Part shown: one piece after another, positions 1 through 8,621 of the stretch
Numbering within the stretch: the first letter of the stretch is position 1
Layout of the letters: each line of letters begins with the position of its first letter
Assembly (NCBI GenBank): GCA_905235565.1
Contig: CAJOLR010000030.1
Span: 1 to 57,309, forward strand
Direction: 5' to 3'
Source of the DNA: an uncultured Bacteroidaceae bacterium
Lineage (GTDB): Bacteria; Bacteroidota; Bacteroidia; Bacteroidales; Bacteroidaceae
DNA: 57,309 bases
Program-made: the position numbers and the translations under genes
The notes under the pieces: model-generated
Databases searched by the model: none
The model's input: only the letters and a program-made list of their open reading frames with translations
What the model was told of the DNA's origin: nothing

Positions 1-238
1 CCGCAACGAGGTGGAGGCCATCTACTGCATCCGCACCGATGACGGCGTAACCATCCACGTCCGCAACAACGGCATCATCAAGATGGGTCAGGGCGGCATG
101 TATTTCCGCTGCGCTCCCAAGTTCGAAGCCCCCAAGGACAGCAAGTACGCCTGGATGAACGAGTGCCTCTTCCTCTGCCAGCCCGGTTTTGGCGGTGCCG
201 GCGGCGGCATCACCCTGGACGTCTGGAAGGTTAAGTAA
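1..238 (+). CDS. DUF3237 family protein, C-terminal part (5' end outside window)
   Basis: The reading frame is open from the first base and ends at TAA 236-238, so only about the last 78 residues are present. The visible part contains the motifs YFRCAPKFEAP and YAWMNECLFLCQPGF followed by a short strand ending LDVWKVK. This order, an aromatic-rich strand, an FR..P.FE turn and a YAW(L/M)N stretch, is what I remember of the C-terminal half of DUF3237 proteins, small beta-barrel proteins of unknown function. A signal peptide cannot be judged because the start lies outside the window. A strong terminator follows directly. Family call is from memory of the motif pattern; function is unknown. Confidence 0.6.
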   Translation, partial: RNEVEAIYCIRTDDGVTIHVRNNGIIKMGQGGMYFRCAPKFEAPKDSKYAWMNECLFLCQPGFGGAGGGITLDVWKVK

Positions 239-263
239 GAACCATCTGCACAAACAAAGAAAG

Positions 264-288
264 GGCCCCGGTTTCGGAGCCTTTTTTT
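264..288 (+). terminator. Rho-independent terminator after the DUF3237 gene
   Basis: The stem GGCCCCG / CGGAGCC with a GTTT loop (one C-A mismatch) is followed by seven T. It lies 25 bases after the stop codon. An A-rich tract on the other side means it could also stop transcription of the opposite-strand ORF6N gene that ends at 294. Confidence 0.75.
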
Positions 289-293
289 CTTAC

Positions 294-875
294 TCAAACA
301 CTCTCTGAACCGTCTCCCTTCTTACGCTTTATTGTGTGTTTTAGTTTCAGCACCGCAAAGTTCAGTTCAAACTCAGTTTCTGTCTCACTTGTAGAGAGAG
401 AATCACAAAACAAGTCCTCCATTATTTCTCCACTTTTTTGGATTAGCTTCTTTTGCTTATTAGCATCTGCTGTATTGGATAGTTCCCCCATATTTCGCGA
501 TAATTCACGCAATCGGGCGAAAGTATCTATGATTACAATAGTTGTATCTGTTGCCTTTTTTCCTTTAAGTATCGTGGCCAACATATAAATACCTCGTTCT
601 GTAAAAGCTTTATAGTTATGCTTGGAATATTTGCCCCTCCCGCCATCACTTTCTAAAGTCGAAATTTTCGACCTTAGAGATTTACTTTCTTGGTTATCTA
701 GTTCTATTAAATAACCTGGTGGAAACTTTGCGGGATTATTTTTTACCGCCTCGTTGATACGCTTAGTCTCAACCCCATAAAAATCTGCTATCGCAAAATC
801 TGGAATTACCTGCTGACCGCGAATTATCTCGATCTTATCGCGGACCTCTTCAAATGATAAAATCTTGTTTTTCAT
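294..875 (-). CDS. ORF6N domain protein (phage/mobile-element type DNA-binding)
   Basis: The 193-residue protein has an N-terminal ORF6N domain at about residues 8-95: a region reading IRGQQVIPDFAIADFYGV, then an asparagine- and arginine-containing stretch and FPPGYLIEL, then the typical YSKHNYKAFTERGIYMLATI segment. ORF6N is a KilA-N related DNA-binding domain common in phage and in accessory regions of Bacteroidetes. The C-terminal 90 residues are charged and helical (possible dimerisation). I chose ATG 873-875 because the domain starts right after it; a farther upstream in-frame start adds 12 residues that do not look like the family. It stands alone with its own flanks. Its role in this strain is unknown. 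Confidence 0.75.
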   Translation of the reverse strand: MKNKILSFEEVRDKIEIIRGQQVIPDFAIADFYGVETKRINEAVKNNPAKFPPGYLIELDNQESKSLRSKISTLESDGGRGKYSKHNYKAFTERGIYMLATILKGKKATDTTIVIIDTFARLRELSRNMGELSNTADANKQKKLIQKSGEIMEDLFCDSLSTSETETEFELNFAVLKLKHTIKRKKGDGSESV

Positions 876-920
876 TTTTAGAATAGTGTTTAGGTTAATA
901 ATATATTGCAAACAAATACG

Positions 921-966
921 AAAGGCGCTTCACTAACACCTTTATGTGTGCAGATGGAGCGCCTTT
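921..966 (-). terminator. Hairpin terminator after the DUF262-HNH gene
   Basis: AAAGGCGCT at 921-929 pairs perfectly with AGCGCCTTT at 958-966, and the loop contains a smaller ACAC/GTGT hairpin. It lies just after the stop codon of the minus-strand gene ending at 1000. The T-run after it is short, so efficiency is uncertain. Confidence 0.5.
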
Positions 967-999
967 GCGGTATTAGTACCGACAAAAATAATAAAAATA

Positions 1000-2091
1000 T
1001 CACTTACCACCTTTACGTCGGTTGCAATCGCGACAAAGCAGCTGGCAGTTCTCCGCTGTAGTTTTACCGCCTTCGTGCCAGGGCGTAATATGATCGGCCT
1101 CCATATAAGCCAAATCAAAGTGCTTATCACAATCCGGGCAAATACCTTTTTGTCGTTCATAGGCCGATAGTTTCTGAGCATCGGTAAAGGCACGTATTGA
1201 AAGATACTTTTCCTTTCCAGTCAGTATGTACGGATAGATTCCCGTCTTCTTTGTCACATCATCATCCAGAATCAATCGTTTTACTTCCGATTCTATATTG
1301 GCTGCATCAAAAACCTTATCCTTATATTGTTTGTAAAGAGGTCCCCAATCAACCCCCTTCATAATCTTCTTGCGCTCTTTGGTAGGCTTAAATGAAGATT
1401 CAATCCAGGTAATAACTGATTGAAAGAACTGCCATAATGGAGCAGCACTTGCATCATGCTGATGATTGGCCATATAAGGCTCAATATTTCCGTCCGATAT
1501 CCACGAAATCGCTGTTTCCAAATATTCTTGTCTGATAGCCGAGCCATTAAGGTAATCGGCACCTATCTTGGAGGCAGGAGCACCATTCTTGCTGAAATAG
1601 CGCTTGGCATCACTTACCCATGAACCTGCATAAACTGCATTACGGAGCTCCTGATCTGTCAGTTCCTCACCAGCGATATTGATTGTCTTGAACCATTTTA
1701 ATTTTTCGCTGTCAGTACCACTGCAGATATAAACTTGTAATTCATAATCCAAAATCTGCGCCTGTTCATCGGGCTGAAGATTATGAAAGTAACGGAAGTT
1801 GAAAGCAAAATCACCATTCACATACTGGCAGATACTGATAGTGCGTTGTTGGCCATCAATAATCTCAAAGGTCCCGTCTTCACGTGTTGCCCAATACATC
1901 ACATTCAACGGGAAGCCCTGAGTAAGAGTATCTATTACAGCATCACGCTGCTTCTCCTTATAGACAAACTCACGCTGGAATGGAGGACGCACGTCCAGCT
2001 TTCCTCCGTATGCCCTTACACCATTCTCATTGTTGTCCTCAAAACCCGTTGTCAGTTCTCGGACTGTTATTTTGTGAAGATCTATTTTCAT
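1000..2091 (-). CDS. DUF262-HNH protein (GmrSD-like nuclease, probable restriction subunit)
   Basis: The 363-residue protein joins an N-terminal DUF262 domain to a C-terminal HNH nuclease. DUF262 shows PPFQREFVY near residue 36 and the hallmark DGQQR at 79-83, the ParB/Srx-like motif that binds or hydrolyses nucleotide in GmrS-type proteins. The C-terminus has a zinc-coordinated HNH finger: CPDC at 318-321, MEADHITPWHEGG with the catalytic histidine at 334, and CRDC at 353-356. Such proteins act as modification-dependent (GmrSD, BrxU-like) or site-specific nucleases. It follows the EcoRI-type methyltransferase gene by 24 bases on the same strand, so I infer it is the nuclease partner of that enzyme. 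Whether it cuts unmodified or modified DNA cannot be told from sequence. Confidence 0.85.
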   Translation of the reverse strand: MKIDLHKITVRELTTGFEDNNENGVRAYGGKLDVRPPFQREFVYKEKQRDAVIDTLTQGFPLNVMYWATREDGTFEIIDGQQRTISICQYVNGDFAFNFRYFHNLQPDEQAQILDYELQVYICSGTDSEKLKWFKTINIAGEELTDQELRNAVYAGSWVSDAKRYFSKNGAPASKIGADYLNGSAIRQEYLETAISWISDGNIEPYMANHQHDASAAPLWQFFQSVITWIESSFKPTKERKKIMKGVDWGPLYKQYKDKVFDAANIESEVKRLILDDDVTKKTGIYPYILTGKEKYLSIRAFTDAQKLSAYERQKGICPDCDKHFDLAYMEADHITPWHEGGKTTAENCQLLCRDCNRRKGGK

Positions 2092-2115
2092 ATTGTTTTG
2101 TAATTATGCTTGTTT

Positions 2116-3159
2116 CTAATCAATTTTGTTTCCATAATCAATCTCTCCTTCAGCCACCATCCGTTGAATACTATCACATGCATATTCCTTATGTTCTAAT
2201 GAATTCTGCTTACTTCGTATTAAGATTCTAAAATATGGACATTTTCCTCCAATTGACAAATCCTTTTCATCATATCCCTTGCGAAACTTAATTATTTCAA
2301 ATTGATCAGGGTTGTATTTATCTAGAAATGTTATAGGTACACCCATAACTCCACCATAATCGAAAGGTATATCTGACACCTTATCTACATTTATTGCATC
2401 ATAGTTATCATATTTAGGATACTCTTCAGGTGAATAGCTTTTATACAATATTAATCTTTCATGTCGTTTGGCTATATCAAGATTAGTAAACCAACAAATA
2501 TTACCAAAACTACGCCACTTCTGTCCGGCCTCGTCTATCCAGAATCGGGTGCTTCTCTCCTCGTAGTAATCAGGAACCTTGAATTTTGCAAATGATAGGG
2601 TACTTCCAAGCCACAGTTTGTTATCCTTTATTAGAGAAAAAATCTCCTTATAGGTTATGGCGTTCTGATTTCCAATAATTACAAACTTCTTGTCATATTT
2701 TATTAGTTGTGCAACATACTCCCTAAACAATGAAAACGGGGGGTTGGTTACAACAATATCTGCTTGTTCCAAAAGCTCTATACATTCTTCGGAACGGAAA
2801 TCACCATCACCATTCAAATAGTTAATACCTATCTCATTGGGATCAGGTACACGATTTCCATTTTTATCTCCATAATATTCGAGCCAGATTGCCCGTTCAC
2901 TGTCATTCTGGCTGAACAAGTCACGGTTCTGGTTTTTATAACAGGTAGTAATTAGTTTCTTGAGCCCCAACCGTTCAAAGTTGTAGCTAAAATAGTGAAA
3001 AAAATTACTCACACGTGGGTCATCACAGTTACAGAGAACTGTATTTCCTTTAAAGTGATCTTTGTAGTGTTTCAGCTCATTTTCTATATCAGAAAGCTGA
3101 GTGTAGAATTCATCCTGCTTTGCCTTATTGGCAGCATGAAGACTCTTGTTTCCTGCCAT
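2116..3159 (-). CDS. EcoRI-type adenine-specific DNA methyltransferase
   Basis: The 347-residue protein carries the amino-methyltransferase motif IV NPPF at residues 139-142, preceded by ADIVVT, and an N-terminal KQDEFYTQLSDIENEL stretch that I recall from the EcoRI methylase family (M.EcoRI is about 326 residues). These enzymes transfer a methyl group from AdoMet to N6 of adenine. ATG 3157-3159 is preferred because family similarity starts there; ten more in-frame residues lie upstream inside an inverted repeat. It precedes the DUF262-HNH gene by 24 bases. A perfect 13-bp inverted repeat ends two bases before the start codon, suggesting control of expression. The gene is more AT-rich than the leu operon next door, consistent with acquisition. 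Its target need not be GAATTC; one GAATTC lies inside the gene itself at 2201. Confidence 0.85.
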   Translation of the reverse strand: MAGNKSLHAANKAKQDEFYTQLSDIENELKHYKDHFKGNTVLCNCDDPRVSNFFHYFSYNFERLGLKKLITTCYKNQNRDLFSQNDSERAIWLEYYGDKNGNRVPDPNEIGINYLNGDGDFRSEECIELLEQADIVVTNPPFSLFREYVAQLIKYDKKFVIIGNQNAITYKEIFSLIKDNKLWLGSTLSFAKFKVPDYYEERSTRFWIDEAGQKWRSFGNICWFTNLDIAKRHERLILYKSYSPEEYPKYDNYDAINVDKVSDIPFDYGGVMGVPITFLDKYNPDQFEIIKFRKGYDEKDLSIGGKCPYFRILIRSKQNSLEHKEYACDSIQRMVAEGEIDYGNKID

Positions 3160-3160
3160 C

Positions 3161-3193
3161 GTGATTGATAGTTGCGCACGAACTATCAATCAC
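3161..3193 (-). promoter_or_regulatory. Perfect 13-bp inverted repeat at the methyltransferase start
   Basis: GTGATTGATAGTT (3161-3173) and AACTATCAATCAC (3181-3193) are exact inverted copies separated by seven bases. The repeat ends two bases upstream of the ATG at 3159. As DNA it could be an operator, for instance for the divergent XRE protein. As RNA it would put the start codon at the foot of a stable hairpin. Both are inferences. Confidence 0.7.
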
Positions 3194-3202
3194 TTAACCG
3201 GA

Positions 3203-3400
3203 CAAAAAGAAAGGTGTGAGCCTTTCTATCGCATTCACGAGGAGCCTCGCATGAACCCCGTAACCACCTATAGTCCAGCCCACACCAAACGGTGTGAGCA
3301 TTAACTCTATTAGGTGGCAACGGAAGCTATTGCTCCCAGTAAATGCTCTTATTCGATTTTGTTCAAATCAAGAGTTTGCGAGGCTTTTGTTTTGAATGCG
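3203..3400 (-). ncRNA. Putative structured ncRNA with its own terminator
   Basis: Read on the minus strand, about 200 bases fold into a closed multi-branch structure. CGCATTC and its complement pair at 3394-3400/3230-3236, and a 9-bp helix pairs 3377-3385 with 3243-3251. Inside are hairpins at 3346-3374, 3322-3337 (GGGAGC/GCTTCC) and a longer arm 3311-3317/3264-3270 capped by CACACC-GTTT-GGTGTG (3281-3296). A terminator hairpin GAAAGG/CCTTTC (3209-3226) with a T5 tail follows. No ORF fits. It may be an independent small RNA (Bacteroidales-1/6S-like models should be tested) or a leader of the methyltransferase gene. The strand is chosen from the terminator tail. Confidence 0.6.
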
Positions 3401-3611
3401 AATAATAGCTAATGCTGATTAATTATGTCTTTAAATAGTCTCTCTTATGTTCCTATGTCTATTTCTTTATTTTTTCCAAGAGGTAAAAATAGCAGTTTTT
3501 TCTTCAAATGACAAGTGTCCAATAAGAGGTATTACTTTCATTATATTTAGTTTGTAAATGAAATATGTAAGAAATATATTACAATAATACATTCATAATT
3601 AATAAATACAT
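3401..3611. other. AT-rich intergenic stretch without a recognisable gene
   Basis: Between the folded RNA region and the XRE promoter there are about 210 AT-rich bases. I see no ORF that looks like a toxin or other protein and no clear promoter for the ncRNA. Two copies of AATACATT lie close to the XRE promoter. Confidence 0.5.
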
Positions 3612-3619
3612 TACATTTG
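3612..3619 (+). promoter_or_regulatory. Promoter -7 box of the XRE gene
   Basis: TACATTTG matches the Bacteroidetes consensus TAnnTTTG exactly and lies 26 bases before the ATG at 3646. The -33 box is not convincing. Confidence 0.55.
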
Positions 3620-3645
3620 CATCACAAATAATAAAGGACTAAGAT

Positions 3646-3957
3646 ATGAGTAAAATAGATATTGAGAAGTTGAAAGGGTTGAGCAATGTTTATGACTTGT
3701 TCAACCAGAAATATGGAGAAGAGGGTTCTGCTTCAAGATTGGAGTTTGAAGCTAAAGCCAAGGCATGGTATTACGCTGAGTTATTAAAAGATGAGCGTAA
3801 ACGCCAGAAAATTACCCAGCAGGAACTTGCAGATATGATTGGAAAGAAACGAGAGTACATATCGTCTTTGGAGAAAGGAAAGACCGATATGCAATTATCC
3901 ACGTTCCTTCAATTATCCTATGCATTGGGATTAAGATTCTCCTTGGTATTAGGGTAA
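3646..3957 (+). CDS. XRE/HigA-like helix-turn-helix protein, no toxin partner seen
   Basis: The 103-residue protein has a C-terminal XRE helix-turn-helix at about residues 47-100, with ITQQELADMIGKKREYISSLEKGKTD as separate recognisable helices. The N-terminal 45 residues (starting MSKIDIEKLKGL) match the long N-arm of HigA-type antitoxins that normally sit downstream of a RelE/HigB toxin. No toxin-like ORF is visible on either side, so it is either an orphan antitoxin or a stand-alone regulator. It is divergent from the methyltransferase/HNH pair, the position used by controller proteins of restriction-modification systems. That role is only inferred from position. Confidence 0.8.
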   Translation: MSKIDIEKLKGLSNVYDLFNQKYGEEGSASRLEFEAKAKAWYYAELLKDERKRQKITQQELADMIGKKREYISSLEKGKTDMQLSTFLQLSYALGLRFSLVLG

Positions 3958-3987
3958 ATCCAGCAATAAACAGTAGCTAAGCGAGCG

Positions 3988-4023
3988 AAACAGAGAGTAA
4001 TGGGCCTCCAGGACTCTCTGTTT
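3988..4023. terminator. Inverted repeat between convergent XRE and leuB genes
   Basis: AAACAGAGAGT (3988-3998) and ACTCTCTGTTT (4013-4023) are perfect 11-bp inverted copies with a 14-base loop. They lie between the stop codons of two convergent genes, so a bidirectional terminator is the simplest reading. T-tracts are only three long. Confidence 0.6.
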
Positions 4024-4030
4024 CCCCAGA

Positions 4031-5089
4031 CTATTGCAGAATGTAGTCAGCAATCCACTGGCCGACCTCGCGGGTGCCGTAAGTAGCGCCACCGGAAACC
4101 TGGATCTCCGGAGTGCGGACATTAGCATCGAGTGAGGCCTGGACGGCGCGGCGGATAATGGCGCCCTCTTCATTAAGGCCGAAGTACTCGAACATCATGG
4201 CGGCGCTCAGTATCTGGGCAATAGGATTGGCAATGTTCAGGCCCTTGCCCTGCGGCCAGGAGCCGTGAACGGGCTCAAAGACCGGAGTATGCTCACCTGT
4301 TGATGCGCTGGGCAGCAGACCCATGGAGCCGGTAATGCACGATGCCTCATCGGTCAGGATATCGCCGAATGTATTCTCGGTAACAATCACGTCAAAGAAC
4401 CGCGGCTCCTGGATCATACGCATGGAGGCGTTATCCACGAACATGAAATCGGTCGTAACCTCGGGGTACTCTTTCATCACCTCCATGGCAACGTTGCGCC
4501 ACAGACGTGAGCTGGCCAGTACATTGGCCTTATCGACCACGGTCAGGTGCTTGCGGCGTGCCAAGGCATACTTGTAGCCAACGCGAAGAATGCGCTCCAC
4601 CTCGGCGCGGCTGTACAGATTCGTATCGTATGCCTCATCGGCACCCTCTTTCTTGGGGCCGAAATACATGCCGCCGGTAAGTTCACGGATGCATATGAAA
4701 TCGGCACCACGGACAATCTCATCCTTAAGCGGTGACTTGTGCACCAGGCAGTCAAAAGTCTCTATGGGGCGGATATTGGCGTACAGTCCCAGTTTCTTGC
4801 GCATGGCCAGCAGACCCTGCTCGGGACGTACTTTCGATGTGGGGTCATTGTCATACTTGGGGTCACCCACTGCCGCAAACAGCACTGCATCACACTCCAT
4901 GCAGGTGCGGAATGTCTCCTCAGGAAACGGGTCCCCCACCTTGTCTATGGCATAGGCACCGCAAATGGCCTCACGGTACTCTACCTCATGTCCGAACTTG
5001 CGGGCCACGGCGTTTACAACCGCCACACCCTGCTCCATTATCTCGGGGCCGATACCATCGCCGGCCAATACTGCTATCTTTAGTTTCAT
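4031..5089 (-). CDS. leuB: 3-isopropylmalate dehydrogenase
   Basis: The 352-residue enzyme oxidises and decarboxylates 3-isopropylmalate to 2-oxoisocaproate with NAD+ in leucine synthesis; it can also use 3-methylmalate in the citramalate route to isoleucine. Family marks are the N-terminal [13 protein letters not shown], the substrate-binding [11 protein letters not shown], the [14 protein letters not shown] segment, VDNASMRMI and [10 protein letters not shown]. Length is normal for the family. The start overlaps the stop of the upstream leuD::cimA gene by four bases (ATGA), so translation is probably coupled. It is the last gene of the leu operon and faces the XRE gene across an inverted repeat. 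Confidence 0.96.
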   Translation of the reverse strand: MKLKIAVLAGDGIGPEIMEQGVAVVNAVARKFGHEVEYREAICGAYAIDKVGDPFPEETFRTCMECDAVLFAAVGDPKYDNDPTSKVRPEQGLLAMRKKLGLYANIRPIETFDCLVHKSPLKDEIVRGADFICIRELTGGMYFGPKKEGADEAYDTNLYSRAEVERILRVGYKYALARRKHLTVVDKANVLASSRLWRNVAMEVMKEYPEVTTDFMFVDNASMRMIQEPRFFDVIVTENTFGDILTDEASCITGSMGLLPSASTGEHTPVFEPVHGSWPQGKGLNIANPIAQILSAAMMFEYFGLNEEGAIIRRAVQASLDANVRTPEIQVSGGATYGTREVGQWIADYILQ

Positions 5090-7230
5090 ATCATTGTCTC
5101 TATCTTGTTCATCATCTTGACGGTTGCCTTGATTGCGGCCTCGGTCTGGTCGGCATCCAGGCCGCGGGTCTTGAATTCGGTGCCTTTAAAGTTCCATGTG
5201 ATAATGGTCTGCACAAAGGCATCGGTACGGCCGCCGGGCGGTATTGACACGGTATAGTTGCTCAAGACCGGGAACGGTTTGTCCAAGCCGGCATATATTT
5301 TGCGCAAGGCACGCACAAAGGCATCGTACTGACCGTCACCGGTGGCGGCCTCCTGATAGGGCTGTCCGTCAATCTCAATCTTTACGGTTGCCTGCGGGCG
5401 CAAGCCCTGGGTAAGGCTGAGCGAATAGTTCAGCACACGTATGCGCTGCTCCTCCTGTTCGTGGTGCAGCACATCATGCACAATGTAAGGCAGGTCATCC
5501 TGTGTTACCTGCTCCTTCTTTACACCCAGCTCGATTATGCGGTCGGTAACCTTGCGCATGGACTCCTCGTCAAGTTCAATGCCCATGGCCATAAGGTTCA
5601 TCTGGATATTGGCCTTGCCGCTGTTCTTGCCCAGGGCATACTCCCTTACACGGCCAAAGCGCTCCGGCAGCAGTGCATTGAAATAGAGGTTGTCCTTACG
5701 GTCGCCGTCGGCATGCACGCCGGCGCACTGCGTAAACACAAACTCACCCACCACAGGCATGTTGTGCGGGATATGTATGCCGCTATCCAGCTCCACCTTA
5801 CGGCTAACCTTGAACAGACAGTTCTCATTCAGCCCCGTCTCCACGTCCATCTGGTCCTTGAGCATAGCCAGCACGCTGCCTAACGGAGCGTTACCGGCCC
5901 TCTCGCCCAGACCGTTCACAGTCACGTGGACTCCCTTTACGCCGGCCTTCACAGCCGCATAGACATTGGCTACGGCCAGGTCATAGTCATTGTGTGCGTG
6001 AAAATCAAAATGTATCATGGGATAGCGCACTACCATACGGCGGCAGTACTCCAGCGTGGTATCGGGATTGAGAATACCCAGCGTATCGGGCAGCATCACA
6101 CGCTTAACGGGCATTGCAGCAAGCGCATCCATCAGGTCAAACACGTATTTGGGCGAGCGTTTCATGCCGTTGCTCCAGTCCTCAAGATAGACGTTCACCT
6201 CCATGCCGCGGCTCACTGCGTATTCCACTGTGCTACGTATATCCCGGATATGTTCATCGGCAGTCTTGCCCAACTGCGCAGTAACATGCTTGAGGCTTCC
6301 CTTGCAGAGCAGGTTCATAACGCGGCATCCGGCCTCAAGAATCCAATCCGCCGAGCGGTTCTGATCCACAAATCCCAGCACCTCAACGCGGCTCAGCATA
6401 CCGTTGCGATGCGCCCAGTCGGCAATTCCCCGCACGCAATCCTGCTCGCGGTCCGATACCATGGCCGATGCTATCTCCACACGGTCCACGTTAAGGTCCG
6501 ACAGCAAAGACTGCACAATACTCAACTTCTCCTGATTAGAGAAACTCACGCCCGATGTCTGCTCGCCGTCACGCAGCGTTGTGTCCATAATCTCTATGTA
6601 ACGGCCGCGGGAGGCACGGCTCTCGTAAGCCTCAATATCGGCCTTGCGGCTGAGCAGGTAATCAATATCGTCATAGCCGTTCAAGAGGCAGTGCTTCTTG
6701 TAGGCGTCAATCTCAAACTTCTCGCTGTGTCCCGTAGCCAGATTGGTTACGGCCTGACCATCCAGATCCACACTCACAACGGTACCCGCATCCTTCCTGA
6801 TGCTTGAGAGCAACTCATCACGAAACTTTGTGCTCACGGTAACCGGCAGTACAAAGCAGTTCAGGAGGTTGCCACGGTGTATATCGGCAAAACGGTCCGA
6901 TATCACCACCCTTATGCCGTAACCGGCAATTGCCCAAGCGGCATGCTCGCGGCTGGAGCCCGAGCCCCAGTTGGTGCCGGCCACCACTATCTCGTGGCAG
7001 CCTTTATGTGGGCGCTCGCTGTACTCGGGGCGGTTAAGCGCAAAATCCTTCACAGGCATGCCATCAGCTCCAAACCTGAGGTCATGCATGAAAGCATCGC
7101 CAAAATAACTCAGGTCACGGGTGGTGGCTGCCATATATCGGGCCGGTATTATCAGGTCCGTGTTACAGTTGTCTATATTTATGGGAATGCAGGTTGATTC
7201 CACTATGCTCATTTTCCTTTCCATAGTCAT
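5086..7230 (-). CDS. LeuD-CimA fusion: isopropylmalate isomerase small subunit joined to citramalate synthase
   Basis: The 714-residue protein is a fusion. Residues about 1-203 are Leu[37 protein letters not shown] and the normal LeuD end [10 protein letters not shown]. Residues about 210-714 are an alpha-isopropylmalate/citramalate synthase of the Leptospira CimA type: [40 protein letters not shown], the metal-binding HAHND and the [13 protein letters not shown] signature, followed by a C-terminal allosteric domain ending near PPGGRTDA. CimA condenses pyruvate and acetyl-CoA to citramalate, and LeuCD then isomerises it. There are only about seven residues of linker and no stop between the two. 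It overlaps leuC and leuB by four bases each. Assignment as CimA rather than a second IPM synthase is from remembered similarity and needs a check of the pyruvate-pocket residues. Confidence 0.9.
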   Translation of the reverse strand: MTMERKMSIVESTCIPINIDNCNTDLIIPARYMAATTRDLSYFGDAFMHDLRFGADGMPVKDFALNRPEYSERPHKGCHEIVVAGTNWGSGSSREHAAWAIAGYGIRVVISDRFADIHRGNLLNCFVLPVTVSTKFRDELLSSIRKDAGTVVSVDLDGQAVTNLATGHSEKFEIDAYKKHCLLNGYDDIDYLLSRKADIEAYESRASRGRYIEIMDTTLRDGEQTSGVSFSNQEKLSIVQSLLSDLNVDRVEIASAMVSDREQDCVRGIADWAHRNGMLSRVEVLGFVDQNRSADWILEAGCRVMNLLCKGSLKHVTAQLGKTADEHIRDIRSTVEYAVSRGMEVNVYLEDWSNGMKRSPKYVFDLMDALAAMPVKRVMLPDTLGILNPDTTLEYCRRMVVRYPMIHFDFHAHNDYDLAVANVYAAVKAGVKGVHVTVNGLGERAGNAPLGSVLAMLKDQMDVETGLNENCLFKVSRKVELDSGIHIPHNMPVVGEFVFTQCAGVHADGDRKDNLYFNALLPERFGRVREYALGKNSGKANIQMNLMAMGIELDEESMRKVTDRIIELGVKKEQVTQDDLPYIVHDVLHHEQEEQRIRVLNYSLSLTQGLRPQATVKIEIDGQPYQEAATGDGQYDAFVRALRKIYAGLDKPFPVLSNYTVSIPPGGRTDAFVQTIITWNFKGTEFKTRGLDADQTEAAIKATVKMMNKIETMI

Positions 7231-8621
7231 AGCATTTTTCGGGGGTCAGTTATTACACCTGTCACGGCACTGGCGGCCACAGTGAGCGGACTGGCCAGAA
7301 CGGTTCTGGAGCCGGGTCCCTGTCGGCCCACAAAGTTGCGGTTTGAAGTGGATATGCACAACTTCCCTGCCGGAACCTTATCGGGGTTCATGGCCAGGCA
7401 GGCCGAGCATGACGGCAGGCGCAACTCAAAACCGGCCTCCTCCAGTATCTTGTCTATACCCTCCTCTATTATCTGACGGCGCACTGCCCATGATCCGGGC
7501 ACCAGCCATGCGGTTACGCCCGGAGCCTTATGCTGTCCGCGCACCACACTTGCAAAAGCTCGGAAATCCTCTATGCGGCCGTTGGTGCAGGCACCCAGGA
7601 AACACCAGTCAATGGGCGTTCCCTCCAGTTTCTGCCCGGGCTTGAACTGCATGTAGTCCAACTGAACCTTCAGCTGGTCACGCTCGGCATCAGACAATCC
7701 TTCATATACGGGAACAGTTCCGTCAACCGCAATACCTGCACCGGGATTGGTTCCGTAGGTAATGCGCGGCGCGATGTCATCGGCATAGAATGTTACCTCG
7801 CGGTCAAAACGGGCGTCGTCATCAGTGTGCAGATTTCGCCAGACAGCTACCGCACGGTCCCAATCGGCACCCTTGGGCGCATACTCGCGCCCGCGCAGCC
7901 AGCTGAACGCGGTCTCATCGGGAGCAATCAGACCGGCACGGCTGCCCATCTCTATGGACAGGTTGGACAGCGTGAGCCTGCCCTCCATGCTCATATCGCG
8001 GACAACCTGACCGGAATACTCTACAGCATACCCGGTAGCGCCCGATGTGGTCATCTGCGACATGATATACAATGCCACATCCTTGGCGGTAACACCCTTG
8101 CCCAGCTTACCTTCAATATTTATGCGCATGGTCCCCGGCTTGAACTGAAGTATGCACTCTGATGCCAGTATCTGCGCCACCTGTGATGTGCCTATACCCA
8201 TTGCCACAGCACCCAGAGCACCGTGTGTTGAGGTGTGCGAGTCGCCGCACATGATGGTCATTCCGGGCAGCGACAGGCCTTTCTCCGGGCCCACCACATG
8301 GATTATTCCGTTATCGGGAGTACCCATACCGAAGCATTTTATCCCAAACTCGCGGCAGTTACGCTCCAGCGTCTCAACCTGCTTGCGCCCCACAGGGTCT
8401 TCTATGCTGTCCTGACAGTTTGACGGCGTATTGTGGTCAGGCATAGCAAACACCTTATCGGGGCGCAGCACGCCGCAGCCCTTGTCGCGGATAGCATCAA
8501 ACGCCTGCGGGGTGGTAACCTCGTGGCAGTACAAACGGTCTATATAAAGTACGTCAGGTCCGTCGGGGACTGACTGCACCACATGGGCGCTCCATATCTT
8601 GTCAAACAGCGTCTTTCCCAT
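7227..8621 (-). CDS. leuC: 3-isopropylmalate dehydratase large subunit
   Basis: The 464-residue aconitase-family protein isomerises 2- to 3-isopropylmalate together with LeuD and carries a [4Fe-4S] cluster. It shows MPDHNTPS, the [13 protein letters not shown] motif, the cluster cysteines in LGACTNGR and [12 protein letters not shown], and the [15 protein letters not shown] end. ATG 8619-8621 is chosen over a GTG one codon upstream. The start lies inside the end of leuA (20-base overlap) and the stop overlaps the next gene by four bases. Its neighbours, with CimA fused to the small subunit, imply that the same isomerase also handles citramalate. Confidence 0.96.
   Translation of the reverse strand: MGKTLFDKIWSAHVVQSVPDGPDVLYIDRLYCHEVTTPQAFDAIRDKGCGVLRPDKVFAMPDHNTPSNCQDSIEDPVGRKQVETLERNCREFGIKCFGMGTPDNGIIHVVGPEKGLSLPGMTIMCGDSHTSTHGALGAVAMGIGTSQVAQILASECILQFKPGTMRINIEGKLGKGVTAKDVALYIMSQMTTSGATGYAVEYSGQVVRDMSMEGRLTLSNLSIEMGSRAGLIAPDETAFSWLRGREYAPKGADWDRAVAVWRNLHTDDDARFDREVTFYADDIAPRITYGTNPGAGIAVDGTVPVYEGLSDAERDQLKVQLDYMQFKPGQKLEGTPIDWCFLGACTNGRIEDFRAFASVVRGQHKAPGVTAWLVPGSWAVRRQIIEEGIDKILEEAGFELRLPSCSACLAMNPDKVPAGKLCISTSNRNFVGRQGPGSRTVLASPLTVAASAVTGVITDPRKML

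Noticed and set aside
3264-3348. Alternative plus-strand pairing GAGCATTAACT with AGTAAATGCTC
   Set aside because: It would form a pseudoknot with the CCACCTA/TAGGTGG helix and has a mismatch; the nested minus-strand fold with terminator is more consistent. It could still be an alternative state.
5926-6807. 293-codon plus-strand ORF opposite leuD::cimA
   Set aside because: It is a shadow of a well-supported enzyme gene on the other strand and shows no family features.
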